NCBI RefSeq assembly: GCF_000025225.2
Contig: NC_013895.2
Coordinates: forward strand, 682,001-746,000
From: Mageeibacillus indolicus UPII9-5
Lineage (GTDB): Bacteria > Bacillota > Clostridia > Saccharofermentanales > Fastidiosipilaceae
Direction: 5' to 3'
DNA: 64,000 nt
The notes under the pieces are model-generated. The model saw only the letters and a list, made by a program, of their open reading frames with translations, was not told the DNA's origin and made no database searches. Each line of letters starts with the position of its first letter. Within the stretch, counting starts at the first letter, position 1. Below are positions 26,435-35,008 of the stretch, in pieces. Made by a program: the position numbers and the translations under genes.

Positions 26435-28015
26435 TCAATATTTTTCCAAGATAACCAAACGATCTCCGGCCACCAAACCTGTATCGCCGTTTGGGGTGAT
26501 GATTTCCCGCTCATCACGTTGGATCATAATGATCAGCTGATCCGAAGCTATAGGCAGGTCTTTCAACTTGTGACCGACCCAAGGATGATCTGCGGCAAGT
26601 CTGATTTCTTTTAATTCTTCTCCGCTGTAGTCAAAGTATGCTTCACCGCCCAGGACGATTCTGTCACCGGCTTTGACGGAAGTGTCGCCGCGAGGAATGA
26701 TCGTCTTCCCCCCACGCTCAATTTTGGCAATTATAAAATTGAATTGCGGATTTAAATCTTTGATCGTTTTTTCTATCCAAGCATTCCCGTCACGTACGGT
26801 TGCGGTGATAAAGTTGAAGCCAGATTTGATTTGATAGGAATTAAAAGTTTTCAAGACACTGTCGGCCGGATCGTACATTTTGAGCAGGCCGGTTACCCAT
26901 GGCATCAAAGACCCCTGAATCAGAGCGGAAAACAGACAAACGGCAAAAACTGAATGAAATAGGTCGATGTTCAGCGCAATTCCGGCGTTTATGGCCATAA
27001 TTGCAAAAGCGATCGCTGCTCCTCCACGTATGCCAGCAAATGAAATCAAAAGGTTTTGCCGCAGAGTTGTTTTAAACTTGAACATGAGAATGGAAACGGT
27101 CAGCGGACGAGCAAACAGCAACATAAACAGCATTAGCACGAAACCAAGTGGTAGGAAGTGAATTATCGTGGCTGGATCAGAAAGAAGCCCCAGCAGAAAA
27201 AATAAGATTATTTCTACCAGTTGAGTAACTCCATCATAGAAAAACACGACATCTTTTTTATGATGGAACTCCTTGTTGCCAATATATATGCCAAGTATGT
27301 ACAAAGCCAAATATCCATTACCCCCGATAAAATCGGTTATGGCGTAAGTTCCAAGCATTATGGCAGCTATAAAAACGCTGAACAGTCCGTCTTCTGTCAA
27401 ATGCAATTTTTTAATAACATGAATAAATAGGTAACCGACAATGAATCCCAAGGCGATACCGAAACAAATTTGCTGAAATATCAGCAACGGAACGGATATT
27501 TTGCGGTTCAGCAGTATGCACAAGAAGACCATCGTCAAGGTATAGGCGGTGGGGTCGTTGGAGCCAGACTCTATTTCTAAAAGAGGCGCGGTTTTATACT
27601 TCAGATTAAGCTTTTTTGAAACCAAAATATTGGAAACTGAAGCAAAATCGGTGGAAGCGACGATCGATCCAAGTAACATAGCTTCATAAAATTTCAAACC
27701 GAGAATATAGTGCGCAAATATGCCGGTAAATCCAGCGGTAAATACTACGCCGAGGGTCGCCAAGGTAATTGCCGGGGCGGCAACAGGCTTGGCCATCGAC
27801 CAGTTGGTACCGAAACCGCCGTAAAACATAATGATCATCAGAGCCAAGTTCGCAATCTTGTCAGCTACATGAAAATTGTTGAATTCGATCCCGAGATATT
27901 TGAATAATATACCGAGAGTCAAAAATATCAACAGGGCGGGGATCCCCGATTTCTTAGCGAGACGTATGGCTAATAAGGCCAGGAGCAGAATAAGGGAAAA
28001 AAACAGTAGATACAA
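26435..28015 (-). CDS. K+/H+ antiporter, NhaP2/CvrA type
   Basis: A 526-residue protein: about 12 membrane spans (~1-390) with the CPA1 features GSIVASTDFASVSNILV and EIESGSNDPTAYTLT, then a cytosolic part with a TrkA-C/RCK-like domain (~445-525, GDRIVLGGEAYFD ... GDRLVILEKY). This is the NhaP2/CvrA plan, potassium/proton antiport regulated by the C-terminal domain. The likely start is TTG at 28015, which has CCGGAGG 5 bp upstream; the frame also opens at a TTG at 28030, but then the ribosome binding site would be inside the gene. Confidence 0.88.
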   Translation of the reverse strand: MYLLFFSLILLLALLAIRLAKKSGIPALLIFLTLGILFKYLGIEFNNFHVADKIANLALMIIMFYGGFGTNWSMAKPVAAPAITLATLGVVFTAGFTGIFAHYILGLKFYEAMLLGSIVASTDFASVSNILVSKKLNLKYKTAPLLEIESGSNDPTAYTLTMVFLCILLNRKISVPLLIFQQICFGIALGFIVGYLFIHVIKKLHLTEDGLFSVFIAAIMLGTYAITDFIGGNGYLALYILGIYIGNKEFHHKKDVVFFYDGVTQLVEIILFFLLGLLSDPATIIHFLPLGFVLMLFMLLFARPLTVSILMFKFKTTLRQNLLISFAGIRGGAAIAFAIMAINAGIALNIDLFHSVFAVCLFSALIQGSLMPWVTGLLKMYDPADSVLKTFNSYQIKSGFNFITATVRDGNAWIEKTIKDLNPQFNFIIAKIERGGKTIIPRGDTSVKAGDRIVLGGEAYFDYSGEELKEIRLAADHPWVGHKLKDLPIASDQLIIMIQRDEREIITPNGDTGLVAGDRLVILEKY

Positions 28016-28149
28016 GATAACCTCCGGCAAATCTGTGCATTACAATAATTGATAAAATAGAATAAAAAGATTATAACATAAAATAATGACTCTTTTTACC
28101 ATGACTACAGCTTAGCGATTAGCATCTTTTAATTTCCTGATTTACAGTT

Positions 28150-28155
28150 TATAAT
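28150..28155 (+). promoter_or_regulatory. Possible -10 box of the ileS operon
   Basis: TATAAT at 28150-28155, 35 bp before the ileS start. I find no good -35. Notably the 160-bp leader has no T-box structure or TGGAACCGCG-like sequence. Confidence 0.35.
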
Positions 28156-28190
28156 CAAGTATTATGTTTGAGCGGAAGCAGGAGGAAATT

Positions 28191-31100
28191 ATGTACAAAA
28201 AAGTTAGCACAGATATGAATTTTGTAAAAAGGGAAGAACAGGTCTTAGAATTTTGGCGTAAGCACGATATTCGGCATAAGGTGACGGCGCTGAATTCGCA
28301 AGGCGAAAACTTTACTCAGTATGACGGGCCGCCTACAGCTAACGGCAAACCCCACATCGGACATTTTTTGACTCGTGCGATTAAAGACATAATTCCCCGC
28401 TACAAAAGAATGCAAGGCTTCCATGTCGAATTTAAAGCAGGATGGGACACCCACGGCCTGCCGGTTGAACTAGAAGTGGAGAAGCTCTTGCATATAAACG
28501 GCAAACCTCAGATTGAGGCCTATGGACTTGAACCGTTTATAAAAAAATGTAAAGAAAGTGTTTGGAAATACAAGGACGAGTGGGAGCAAATGTCCGAGCG
28601 GGTAGCTTATTCCGCCGACATGGATAACCCATATGTTACATATGACAACACCTATATTGAATCCGAATGGTGGGCGCTTAAGAAAATTTGGGAAAAAGGA
28701 CTTTTGTACGAAGGACACAAAATCGTTCCTTATTGCCCCCGTTGCGGAACTGCGTTAGCCAGTCACGAAGTGGCCCAGGGTTACAAAGATGTGAAGGAAA
28801 CTTCAGTCTTTATCCGCTTCAAGGTCGAAGGCGAGGCAAACACATGGTTCGCAGCTTGGACGACAACACCTTGGACTTTGCCTTCCAATGTGGCTCTTTG
28901 CGTTAACCCTGAGGCCGACTATGCTTTAGTTGAAGTGATGGTTGACGACAAAGACCAGTCTGCTGATTCGGATGAATGCAGCTGCGGCGTACTCAAAATT
29001 GATGCCGCACAAGCCGGCCGATATTGGGTTGCAGTGGCCTTGGTTGAAAAACTGTTCGGTCACAAGGCTAAGGTGATTAAAACATGTAAAGGTAAAGAGC
29101 TTGAACACGTGACCTATGAGCCGTTGTTCCCCTATGGCCGCAAAGCGATTGAAGCGGCACAAAAAAAGGCTTACTACGTTACCTGTGGTGATTATGTTAC
29201 TCTCAGTGACGGTACCGGTATAGTTCATATAGCCCCGGCATTCGGTGAAGACGATGCCCAAATCGGTCGAGCCTACGATCTGCCGTTCCTTCAATTAGTT
29301 AAAGAAGACGGCACTATGCATGAAGATGTTAGCGATTTTGCTGGTATGTTCTGCAAAGATGCCGACAAACCGATCATTAAGATGATGGCGATGAACAAAA
29401 GTCTTTTGGCGGCCATACAGTTTGAACATAGCTATCCTTTCTGCTGGCGCTGCGACACACCCCTGATCTATTACGCCAGACATTCTTGGTTCATACGTAT
29501 GAGCCAAATGCGTGAAGCTATGGTTGCCAATAACAATCAGGTTAACTGGATCCCAGAAAGTATCCGCGAAGGCCGGTTCGGTAACTTTATCGCTAATGCG
29601 ATCGATTGGGGACTTTCGCGCGAACGTTATTGGGGAACACCTCTGCCGGTTTGGCGATGTGAGCATTGCGGCAAACTACATGTTGTTGGATCGATAGAAG
29701 AATTGCGTCGCTTGGCACCTGCTTGTCCGGAAGATATCGAATTACATAAACCATATATTGATGCGGTAAAATTCCCTTGCCCGGATTGCAATCACGTTAT
29801 GAAACGTGTGAGCGAAGTTATCGATTGCTGGTTTGACTCTGGCGCGATGCCATTTGCACAATATCATTATCCATTTGAAAACAAGGAATTGTTTGAAGCC
29901 AATTTCCCGGCTCAATTTATATCCGAGGCTCAGGACCAGACAAGAGGATGGTTCTATTCTCTGATGGCTATATCGACGTTGCTTTTTGACCGGACGCCGT
30001 ATGAAAATGTCATTGTCATGGGTCTTGTACAAGATAAAGATGGCATAAAAATGTCCAAGCACAAAGGCAATGTCATTTCTCCACAAGAAGCAATTGACCG
30101 TATGGGCTCTGATGCTGTGCGCTGGTATTTTTATACCAACAGCAATCCTTGGTTGCCTAGTCGTTTTTCCTTTGACAGCGTGGCGGAAGGTCAACGCCGT
30201 TTCATGGGTACCTTGTGGAACACATATGCTTTTTATATCTTGTATGCAGATATTGATCAGTTTGATCCTACTAAATATAAACTTGAATATAACAAGCTGT
30301 CAGTCATGGACAGATGGATTATTTCACGCTTGCAATCTGCCATTAAGACAGTGCGTGATTATTTAGATCATTACGACATTACAGCTGCCGCGCGGAGCTT
30401 ACAGGAATTTGTTGACGAGTTGTCCAACTGGTATGTGCGTCGCTGCCGGACGAGATATTGGGCGGACGGGATGGAAGCGGATAAACGAGATGCCTATCTA
30501 ACGCTTTATACAGTTTTGCGTAGCGTAGTGGAAATGGCGGCTCCGTTTGTTCCGTTTATTGCTGAAGAAATTTATCAAAATTTGGTCAGAAGTGTAGACG
30601 CCACTGCTCCGGAATCGGTTCATCTTGCAAAATATCCGGTGGCCGATCTGAACGAAATCGATTCACAACTTGAGGCTGAGATGGCGGAAGTATTACAAAT
30701 AGTAGCCCTAGGACGGGCGGCCCGCAATGAGGCCAATGTTAAAAATCGTCAGCCTTTGGCGAAAATGACGGTTGTATCACCGCGGCGCCTGCCAGAAACC
30801 ATGTTGGCCGTTATTGCCGACGAGCTCAATGTTCGGAAGTTGGTTTATGCCGATAATGCGGCCGATCTAGTCGATCATAAATTTAAGCCACAGCTGCGGA
30901 CTTTAGGCAAACGTTTTGGCAAACAGTTGCCATTGTTGACCAAGGCTTTGCAAACGATGGACACGTGTGTGGCTTGGCAGAGATTGCAGGAAACTGGGTC
31001 GATTTCCGTTGACCTGGCCGGTGAACCAGTCAGCTTGACAGCAGATGATCTGCTGATTGAAACCGCACAAAAAAATGATTTGGCAACTCAGCAGGATAGA

Positions 31101-31406
31101 GATATCACGGTGGCCTTAGATCTATCTCTGACGCCGGAATTGATAGCTGCCGGCTTAGTACGTGAACTTATTTCCAAAATTCAGACATCACGTAAGGAAG
31201 CAGGCTTTGAAGTGGCAGACCGTATTGCTATTTACTATCAAGCAGATCCGGAATTGGTCGACATTTTCAATAAATATGCCGATGTCGTCAAAGATGAAAC
31301 ACTGGCTATTTCAATTGAAAATTGCAACGACGCAACGGATTTTGCTGCCAAAGAATGGAATATCAACGGCTTGAAATGTTGTATCAAAGTTGTGAGGAGG
31401 GCATAA
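28191..31406 (+). CDS. ileS: Isoleucyl-tRNA synthetase, type 2 (eukaryote-like)
   Basis: A 1071-residue class I aminoacyl-tRNA synthetase that charges tRNA-Ile. The signature HIGH is in NGKPHIGHFLT (~residue 50-60), the editing domain has TTPWTLPSN, and KMSKS appears as IKMSKHKGN. The length, the GWDTHGLPVELEVEK block and the lack of a C-terminal cysteine zinc knuckle fit the type 2 form, as in eukaryotes and mupirocin-insensitive bacteria, not the ~920-residue type 1. ATG at 28191 follows GGAGGAAATT; an in-frame ATG at 28164 is not needed. It heads an operon with the protease gene 2 bp downstream. Confidence 0.95.
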   Translation: MYKKVSTDMNFVKREEQVLEFWRKHDIRHKVTALNSQGENFTQYDGPPTANGKPHIGHFLTRAIKDIIPRYKRMQGFHVEFKAGWDTHGLPVELEVEKLLHINGKPQIEAYGLEPFIKKCKESVWKYKDEWEQMSERVAYSADMDNPYVTYDNTYIESEWWALKKIWEKGLLYEGHKIVPYCPRCGTALASHEVAQGYKDVKETSVFIRFKVEGEANTWFAAWTTTPWTLPSNVALCVNPEADYALVEVMVDDKDQSADSDECSCGVLKIDAAQAGRYWVAVALVEKLFGHKAKVIKTCKGKELEHVTYEPLFPYGRKAIEAAQKKAYYVTCGDYVTLSDGTGIVHIAPAFGEDDAQIGRAYDLPFLQLVKEDGTMHEDVSDFAGMFCKDADKPIIKMMAMNKSLLAAIQFEHSYPFCWRCDTPLIYYARHSWFIRMSQMREAMVANNNQVNWIPESIREGRFGNFIANAIDWGLSRERYWGTPLPVWRCEHCGKLHVVGSIEELRRLAPACPEDIELHKPYIDAVKFPCPDCNHVMKRVSEVIDCWFDSGAMPFAQYHYPFENKELFEANFPAQFISEAQDQTRGWFYSLMAISTLLFDRTPYENVIVMGLVQDKDGIKMSKHKGNVISPQEAIDRMGSDAVRWYFYTNSNPWLPSRFSFDSVAEGQRRFMGTLWNTYAFYILYADIDQFDPTKYKLEYNKLSVMDRWIISRLQSAIKTVRDYLDHYDITAAARSLQEFVDELSNWYVRRCRTRYWADGMEADKRDAYLTLYTVLRSVVEMAAPFVPFIAEEIYQNLVRSVDATAPESVHLAKYPVADLNEIDSQLEAEMAEVLQIVALGRAARNEANVKNRQPLAKMTVVSPRRLPETMLAVIADELNVRKLVYADNAADLVDHKFKPQLRTLGKRFGKQLPLLTKALQTMDTCVAWQRLQETGSISVDLAGEPVSLTADDLLIETAQKNDLATQQDRDITVALDLSLTPELIAAGLVRELISKIQTSRKEAGFEVADRIAIYYQADPELVDIFNKYADVVKDETLAISIENCNDATDFAAKEWNINGLKCCIKVVRRA

Positions 31407-31408
31407 AA

Positions 31409-32119
31409 ATGGTGCCGACAGCCGACATTATACTCTCGACGGTTATATCGGTGGTTGTATTATTGTTTTCTCTAAGCTTTCATGAATGTGCGCATGGTTG
31501 GGTGGCGCATAAGCTCGGCGACAACACGGCTTGGGATTCAGGGCGGATAACCCTGAATCCTCTTGCGCATTTGGATCCGCTTGGTACGCTGATGATGCTT
31601 GGGGGATTGGTAGGATGGGCGAAACCTGTGCCGATTAATCCGACACGGTTTAACCCCCGTATCAGTATGAAAAAAGGTATGGTTCTTACAGCGGTGGCTG
31701 GCCCGTTGTCCAATCTTTTCCTATCTTTTATTGCAAATATTTTATTAAATATCGTGCTCCTTCTGGCGGCGGTTTCAGCTGCGAAAACAACCGTTTCACT
31801 GTACGATTCTCATATATTAAAAATAATTCTGGAAATATTGATTAAGTTCTCAATCCTCAATATAAATCTGGCTATTTTCAATGTGCTGCCGGTTCCGCCT
31901 CTGGATGGATACAAGGTGTTTGGGGCAGTGTTACCAAATAAACTTTATTACAGCATAATGAGATATGAACGCTACATAGGATTGGCATTTATTGCGGTCA
32001 TACTTTTTCTGCCTAGTGTGCTTAACTCCGTTTTGCATGTAGTGGCCACGCCGTTTGAGCTGATTATTCACCGGCCGATTGACCTGCTTTTCCGTTTTCT
32101 GGGCGAGATACTGATTTAA
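31409..32119 (+). CDS. Site-2 protease family (M50) zinc membrane protease
   Basis: A 236-residue membrane protein with the zinc motif HECAH (HExxH, residues 25-29) in the first span and NVLPVPPLDG (NPxxDG-like) in a later span, the hallmarks of the short M50 group without a PDZ domain. It cuts membrane proteins inside the bilayer; the substrate is unknown. ATG at 31409 follows AGGAGG of the ileS end. Its stop overlaps the start of scpA (TAATG), and this order, M50 protease then scpAB, is common in Firmicutes. Confidence 0.92.
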   Translation: MVPTADIILSTVISVVVLLFSLSFHECAHGWVAHKLGDNTAWDSGRITLNPLAHLDPLGTLMMLGGLVGWAKPVPINPTRFNPRISMKKGMVLTAVAGPLSNLFLSFIANILLNIVLLLAAVSAAKTTVSLYDSHILKIILEILIKFSILNINLAIFNVLPVPPLDGYKVFGAVLPNKLYYSIMRYERYIGLAFIAVILFLPSVLNSVLHVVATPFELIIHRPIDLLFRFLGEILI

Positions 32120-32931
32120 TGAACGAACAAGTAGAAGAACTAACTATAAAATTACCTGAGGCTGCCTTTGAAGGGCCCCTCAGTCTGTTGTTGCATCTTA
32201 TTGAAAAGAATAAGATGGATATTTATGATATTAAAATTACGGAAATAACTGAACAATACCTTAGTTACTTGGCAAATTGGCGCCAAAATAAAGTTGAGAT
32301 AGCAGCTGAATTTTTAGTAATGGCTTCAACTTTGTTGCAAGTGAAGTCTAGCTTGCTTTTACCGCGATCAACTCAGGAAGAAGCCGATGATGACCCTCGC
32401 ACTGATTTGGTCATGCAACTTGTTGCTTACAAAAGATGCAAATTGTTGGCATCTGATTTAATACAACGCCAGAGTCGATATGGCGGCTGCTTGGTGCGCC
32501 GTCCCGCTTCGCCGACCGATTTAGGCATAAAGCTGGCCAAACTGCCTTCACCACCGTTGAGCATGGACAAATTTATGCAGGCGTGTAACAAGTTGGTGGC
32601 CAAGAACGCTTATCGCTTCCAGGACATTCGAAAACGAGTAGAATATTTGTTGCGACAAGATAAGGTGCCGATTAAGCAAAAAATAAAGAACTTTTTGAAT
32701 CGAATTAAAGCAAGCAGACGTCTATTTTTCTTCGAACTCGTCCCGTTCAACGCGGGTAAATCTGAGCTGGTAGCCGGATTTCTTGCCATATTGGAGTTGT
32801 TGCGCATGAACCAAATTCTGGTTACGCAAAAGAAGTCTTTTGACGTAATTTTATTGGAAGAGAATCCGCAGGCTGACGATCAGGCTTGGCAGGAATTTTT
32901 GCGCGATGAAGGAGATCATTCATATGTGTGA
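32119..32931 (+). CDS. scpA: Segregation and condensation protein A
   Basis: A 270-residue ScpA, the kleisin that bridges the SMC ATPase heads in chromosome segregation. The N-terminal pattern FEGPLSLLLHLIEKNKMDIYDI (~14-35) and ITEQYLSYL are diagnostic; the C-terminal winged helix binds the SMC head (ELLRMNQILVTQKKSFDVIL). Its ATG overlaps the previous stop by one base and its end overlaps scpB by 8 bp, so translation is coupled. Confidence 0.95.
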   Translation: MNEQVEELTIKLPEAAFEGPLSLLLHLIEKNKMDIYDIKITEITEQYLSYLANWRQNKVEIAAEFLVMASTLLQVKSSLLLPRSTQEEADDDPRTDLVMQLVAYKRCKLLASDLIQRQSRYGGCLVRRPASPTDLGIKLAKLPSPPLSMDKFMQACNKLVAKNAYRFQDIRKRVEYLLRQDKVPIKQKIKNFLNRIKASRRLFFFELVPFNAGKSELVAGFLAILELLRMNQILVTQKKSFDVILLEENPQADDQAWQEFLRDEGDHSYV

Positions 32932-33544
32932 AGTCGGTAAACTTCCCCAAGAAGCGATTGTTGAAGCTGTATTATTTGCCGCCGGTGATCCTTTGCCGCT
33001 TGAAACAATTGCTCATATTTTAGGTACAGAAAAAGCTGCGACAGCAGAAATTTTACAAAATTTGGCTGACAAGTGGGCTGCCGATCCAAGCAAAGGTGTT
33101 TACTTGAAAAATGTAAATGACACGTATACAATGGCGACCAAACCGATTTTAAGCGAAATTCTACAAACCTTATTCACTCCGGAAAATATGCCGCCAATAA
33201 CGCCGGCAGCTTATGAGGTTTTAGCTATTATAGCGTACAATCAGCCTACTACCAGAGCACAGATTGAAGCTGTACGCGGAGTGAACAGCGACGGCCTTAT
33301 ACACCGCCTGTTGGAACACGACTTAATTGAACCGCGGGGATTTTTGGATGCTCCTGGCAGACCGCAACTTTTCGGCACTACAGACAAGTTCTTGTCCGAA
33401 TTCGGTTTAAACAGCACAGAAGCTTTGCCACCGATGGAACTTTTAATGTATAGTAGTTTACAAGAGTTGACGGCTAATTTGCAAAAAACAGAGGGAGCTG
33501 CCAAGCTTAAAAATCAGATGAGTATTGATAACTTATTGGAATGA
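32924..33544 (+). CDS. scpB: Segregation and condensation protein B
   Basis: A 206-residue ScpB with two winged-helix domains, partner of ScpA. Clear family blocks are VEAVLFAAGDPLPLETIA at the start and ITPAAYEVLAIIAYNQPTTR, RGVNSDGLIHRLLEHDLI, GRPQLFGTTDKFLSEFGL. The start at 32924 is chosen for AAGGAG at 32909-32914; the frame is open upstream inside scpA. Overlaps scpA by 8 bp and cmk by 4 bp (ATGA). Confidence 0.95.
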   Translation: MCEVGKLPQEAIVEAVLFAAGDPLPLETIAHILGTEKAATAEILQNLADKWAADPSKGVYLKNVNDTYTMATKPILSEILQTLFTPENMPPITPAAYEVLAIIAYNQPTTRAQIEAVRGVNSDGLIHRLLEHDLIEPRGFLDAPGRPQLFGTTDKFLSEFGLNSTEALPPMELLMYSSLQELTANLQKTEGAAKLKNQMSIDNLLE

Positions 33545-34236
33545 GTGATAACATGGATAAAATCACAATCGCAATTGACGGGCCTGCCGGTGCAGGAAAA
33601 AGCACATTGGCTAGAGCTGTAGCCGAAAAATTGAAGATTACTTATTTAGATACCGGGGCGATGTATCGAGCCTGTGCCTGGTACGCATTGTATAAGGGGA
33701 TCAAGCCGAACAATTTAAACGCTGTCGAAGCTATTTTGCCTGAGCTGAATTTGCAAATCAGTTTTGCTGACGGCCATCAGAAGATAGCGGTTAATGGTAT
33801 CGATGTTACAGCAAAGATCCGTACCGGTGAAGTTTCACGCGCCGCATCAGACATTAGTGCTTTACCACCGGTGCGCGTGGCCATGGTAGATAAACAGCGT
33901 GAAATAGCGGCATTACAGCCCTGTGTGCTTGACGGACGGGATATAGGCACCTATGTTTTGCCACAAGCAGAAATTAAAATTTTTTTGACAGCTGGAATAG
34001 ATGCCCGGGCTGAACGTCGCTGGAAGGAGCAAACTGCTCAAGGCAAAAAGGTGCCACTTGCTGAGGTGAAATCAGATATTTCCTATCGTGATCGGCAAGA
34101 CAGCGAGCGTGATTTTGCCCCCTTAAAACAGGCTGCAGATGCGATTCCACTCGACAACACTGAAATGTCTATAAACGAATGCGTCGACTTTGTGCTTAAA
34201 CTGGTGAAAGAATATGAACGAAGCAAAAAAAGATAA
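33541..34236 (+). CDS. cmk: Cytidylate kinase
   Basis: A 231-residue (d)CMP kinase. P-loop GPAGAGKST is at residues 14-22, followed by the YLDTGAMYRACAWYAL block; the CMP-binding insert has VLDGRDIGTYVLP and the lid RRWKEQ...SYRDRQDSER. It starts inside the scpB stop (ATGA). An ATG at 33553 is an alternative start. It overlaps plsC by 23 bp, a tight operon. Confidence 0.95.
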   Translation: MSDNMDKITIAIDGPAGAGKSTLARAVAEKLKITYLDTGAMYRACAWYALYKGIKPNNLNAVEAILPELNLQISFADGHQKIAVNGIDVTAKIRTGEVSRAASDISALPPVRVAMVDKQREIAALQPCVLDGRDIGTYVLPQAEIKIFLTAGIDARAERRWKEQTAQGKKVPLAEVKSDISYRDRQDSERDFAPLKQAADAIPLDNTEMSINECVDFVLKLVKEYERSKKR

Positions 34237-35008
34237 TTCTGACAATTACATTGACATTGATTCTAAAAGAGGTTTTCGCCAATTTATAATAGCCATAGTG
34301 CGCTTCTTACAGTGTATACTTTTCCGAGTACATTATCATGGCCTAGAAAATATACCCGATCGAGGGCCACTGCTGCTCACTGCTAACCACACGTCGATGT
34401 TGGATATAGTGGTAATTCTTACACGGGTAAAACCATGGATTTACTGGGTAGGTAAACGTGAGTTAACGAAGGCTGCTGTCGGGCGACTTTTCTTTAGTTG
34501 GTGGGGAATGATACCCGTAGATCGGAAAAAATTGGACTTGCACACTGCCAAGATGATGTTGCATTATTTGCAATCTGGCAAGGTTATCGGTATATTCCCC
34601 GAGGCGACACGCGTCCCTCGCGATGCTGATTTGCGTGACTATCCACCTAGCACAGGAACCGCACATTTCGCGGTGCGCAATAATATTCCTATTTTACCGG
34701 TAGCAATTTCCGGCCGCTTCAAAATCGGCGGACGAATTGATGTTACTTTTGGGGAGCCTTATCAGCTAAATGTCAGCAAAGATAAGATAAAGCAAAGTAG
34801 TAATGAAATGTCATATTATATAATGCAAAAAATTTATTCTCTTAAACAAGAAAAATATCCGGAATGCCCGATAATTAACGAAAAGAAATGTACTGATTAT
34901 CTTGGAAAGCAACAGTCCGACGATAAAAATCTGTCAGATTTACATGCCATGAGTGGCAAGCAAGATCAACTTATTAAGGACGAGGCAGATGACAGCATTT
35001 ATCAATAA
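34214..35008 (+). CDS. plsC: 1-acyl-sn-glycerol-3-phosphate acyltransferase (PlsC family)
   Basis: A 264-residue membrane-associated acyltransferase that makes phosphatidic acid. The catalytic HX4D is NHTSMLD (His59, Asp64) and the glycerol-phosphate site is FPEATR. There is one hydrophobic helix at ~23-38. The C-terminal ~60 residues are charged and variable (after KQEKYPECP), an extension over the usual ~200. Overlaps cmk by 23 bp and the next gene by 20 bp. cmk-plsC-ispH is a known clostridial order. Confidence 0.9.
   Translation: MNEAKKDNSDNYIDIDSKRGFRQFIIAIVRFLQCILFRVHYHGLENIPDRGPLLLTANHTSMLDIVVILTRVKPWIYWVGKRELTKAAVGRLFFSWWGMIPVDRKKLDLHTAKMMLHYLQSGKVIGIFPEATRVPRDADLRDYPPSTGTAHFAVRNNIPILPVAISGRFKIGGRIDVTFGEPYQLNVSKDKIKQSSNEMSYYIMQKIYSLKQEKYPECPIINEKKCTDYLGKQQSDDKNLSDLHAMSGKQDQLIKDEADDSIYQ

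Noticed and set aside
28031-28190. T-box riboswitch expected before ileS
   Set aside because: Leader is short, with no stem I structure, no T-box sequence and no terminator/antiterminator pair.
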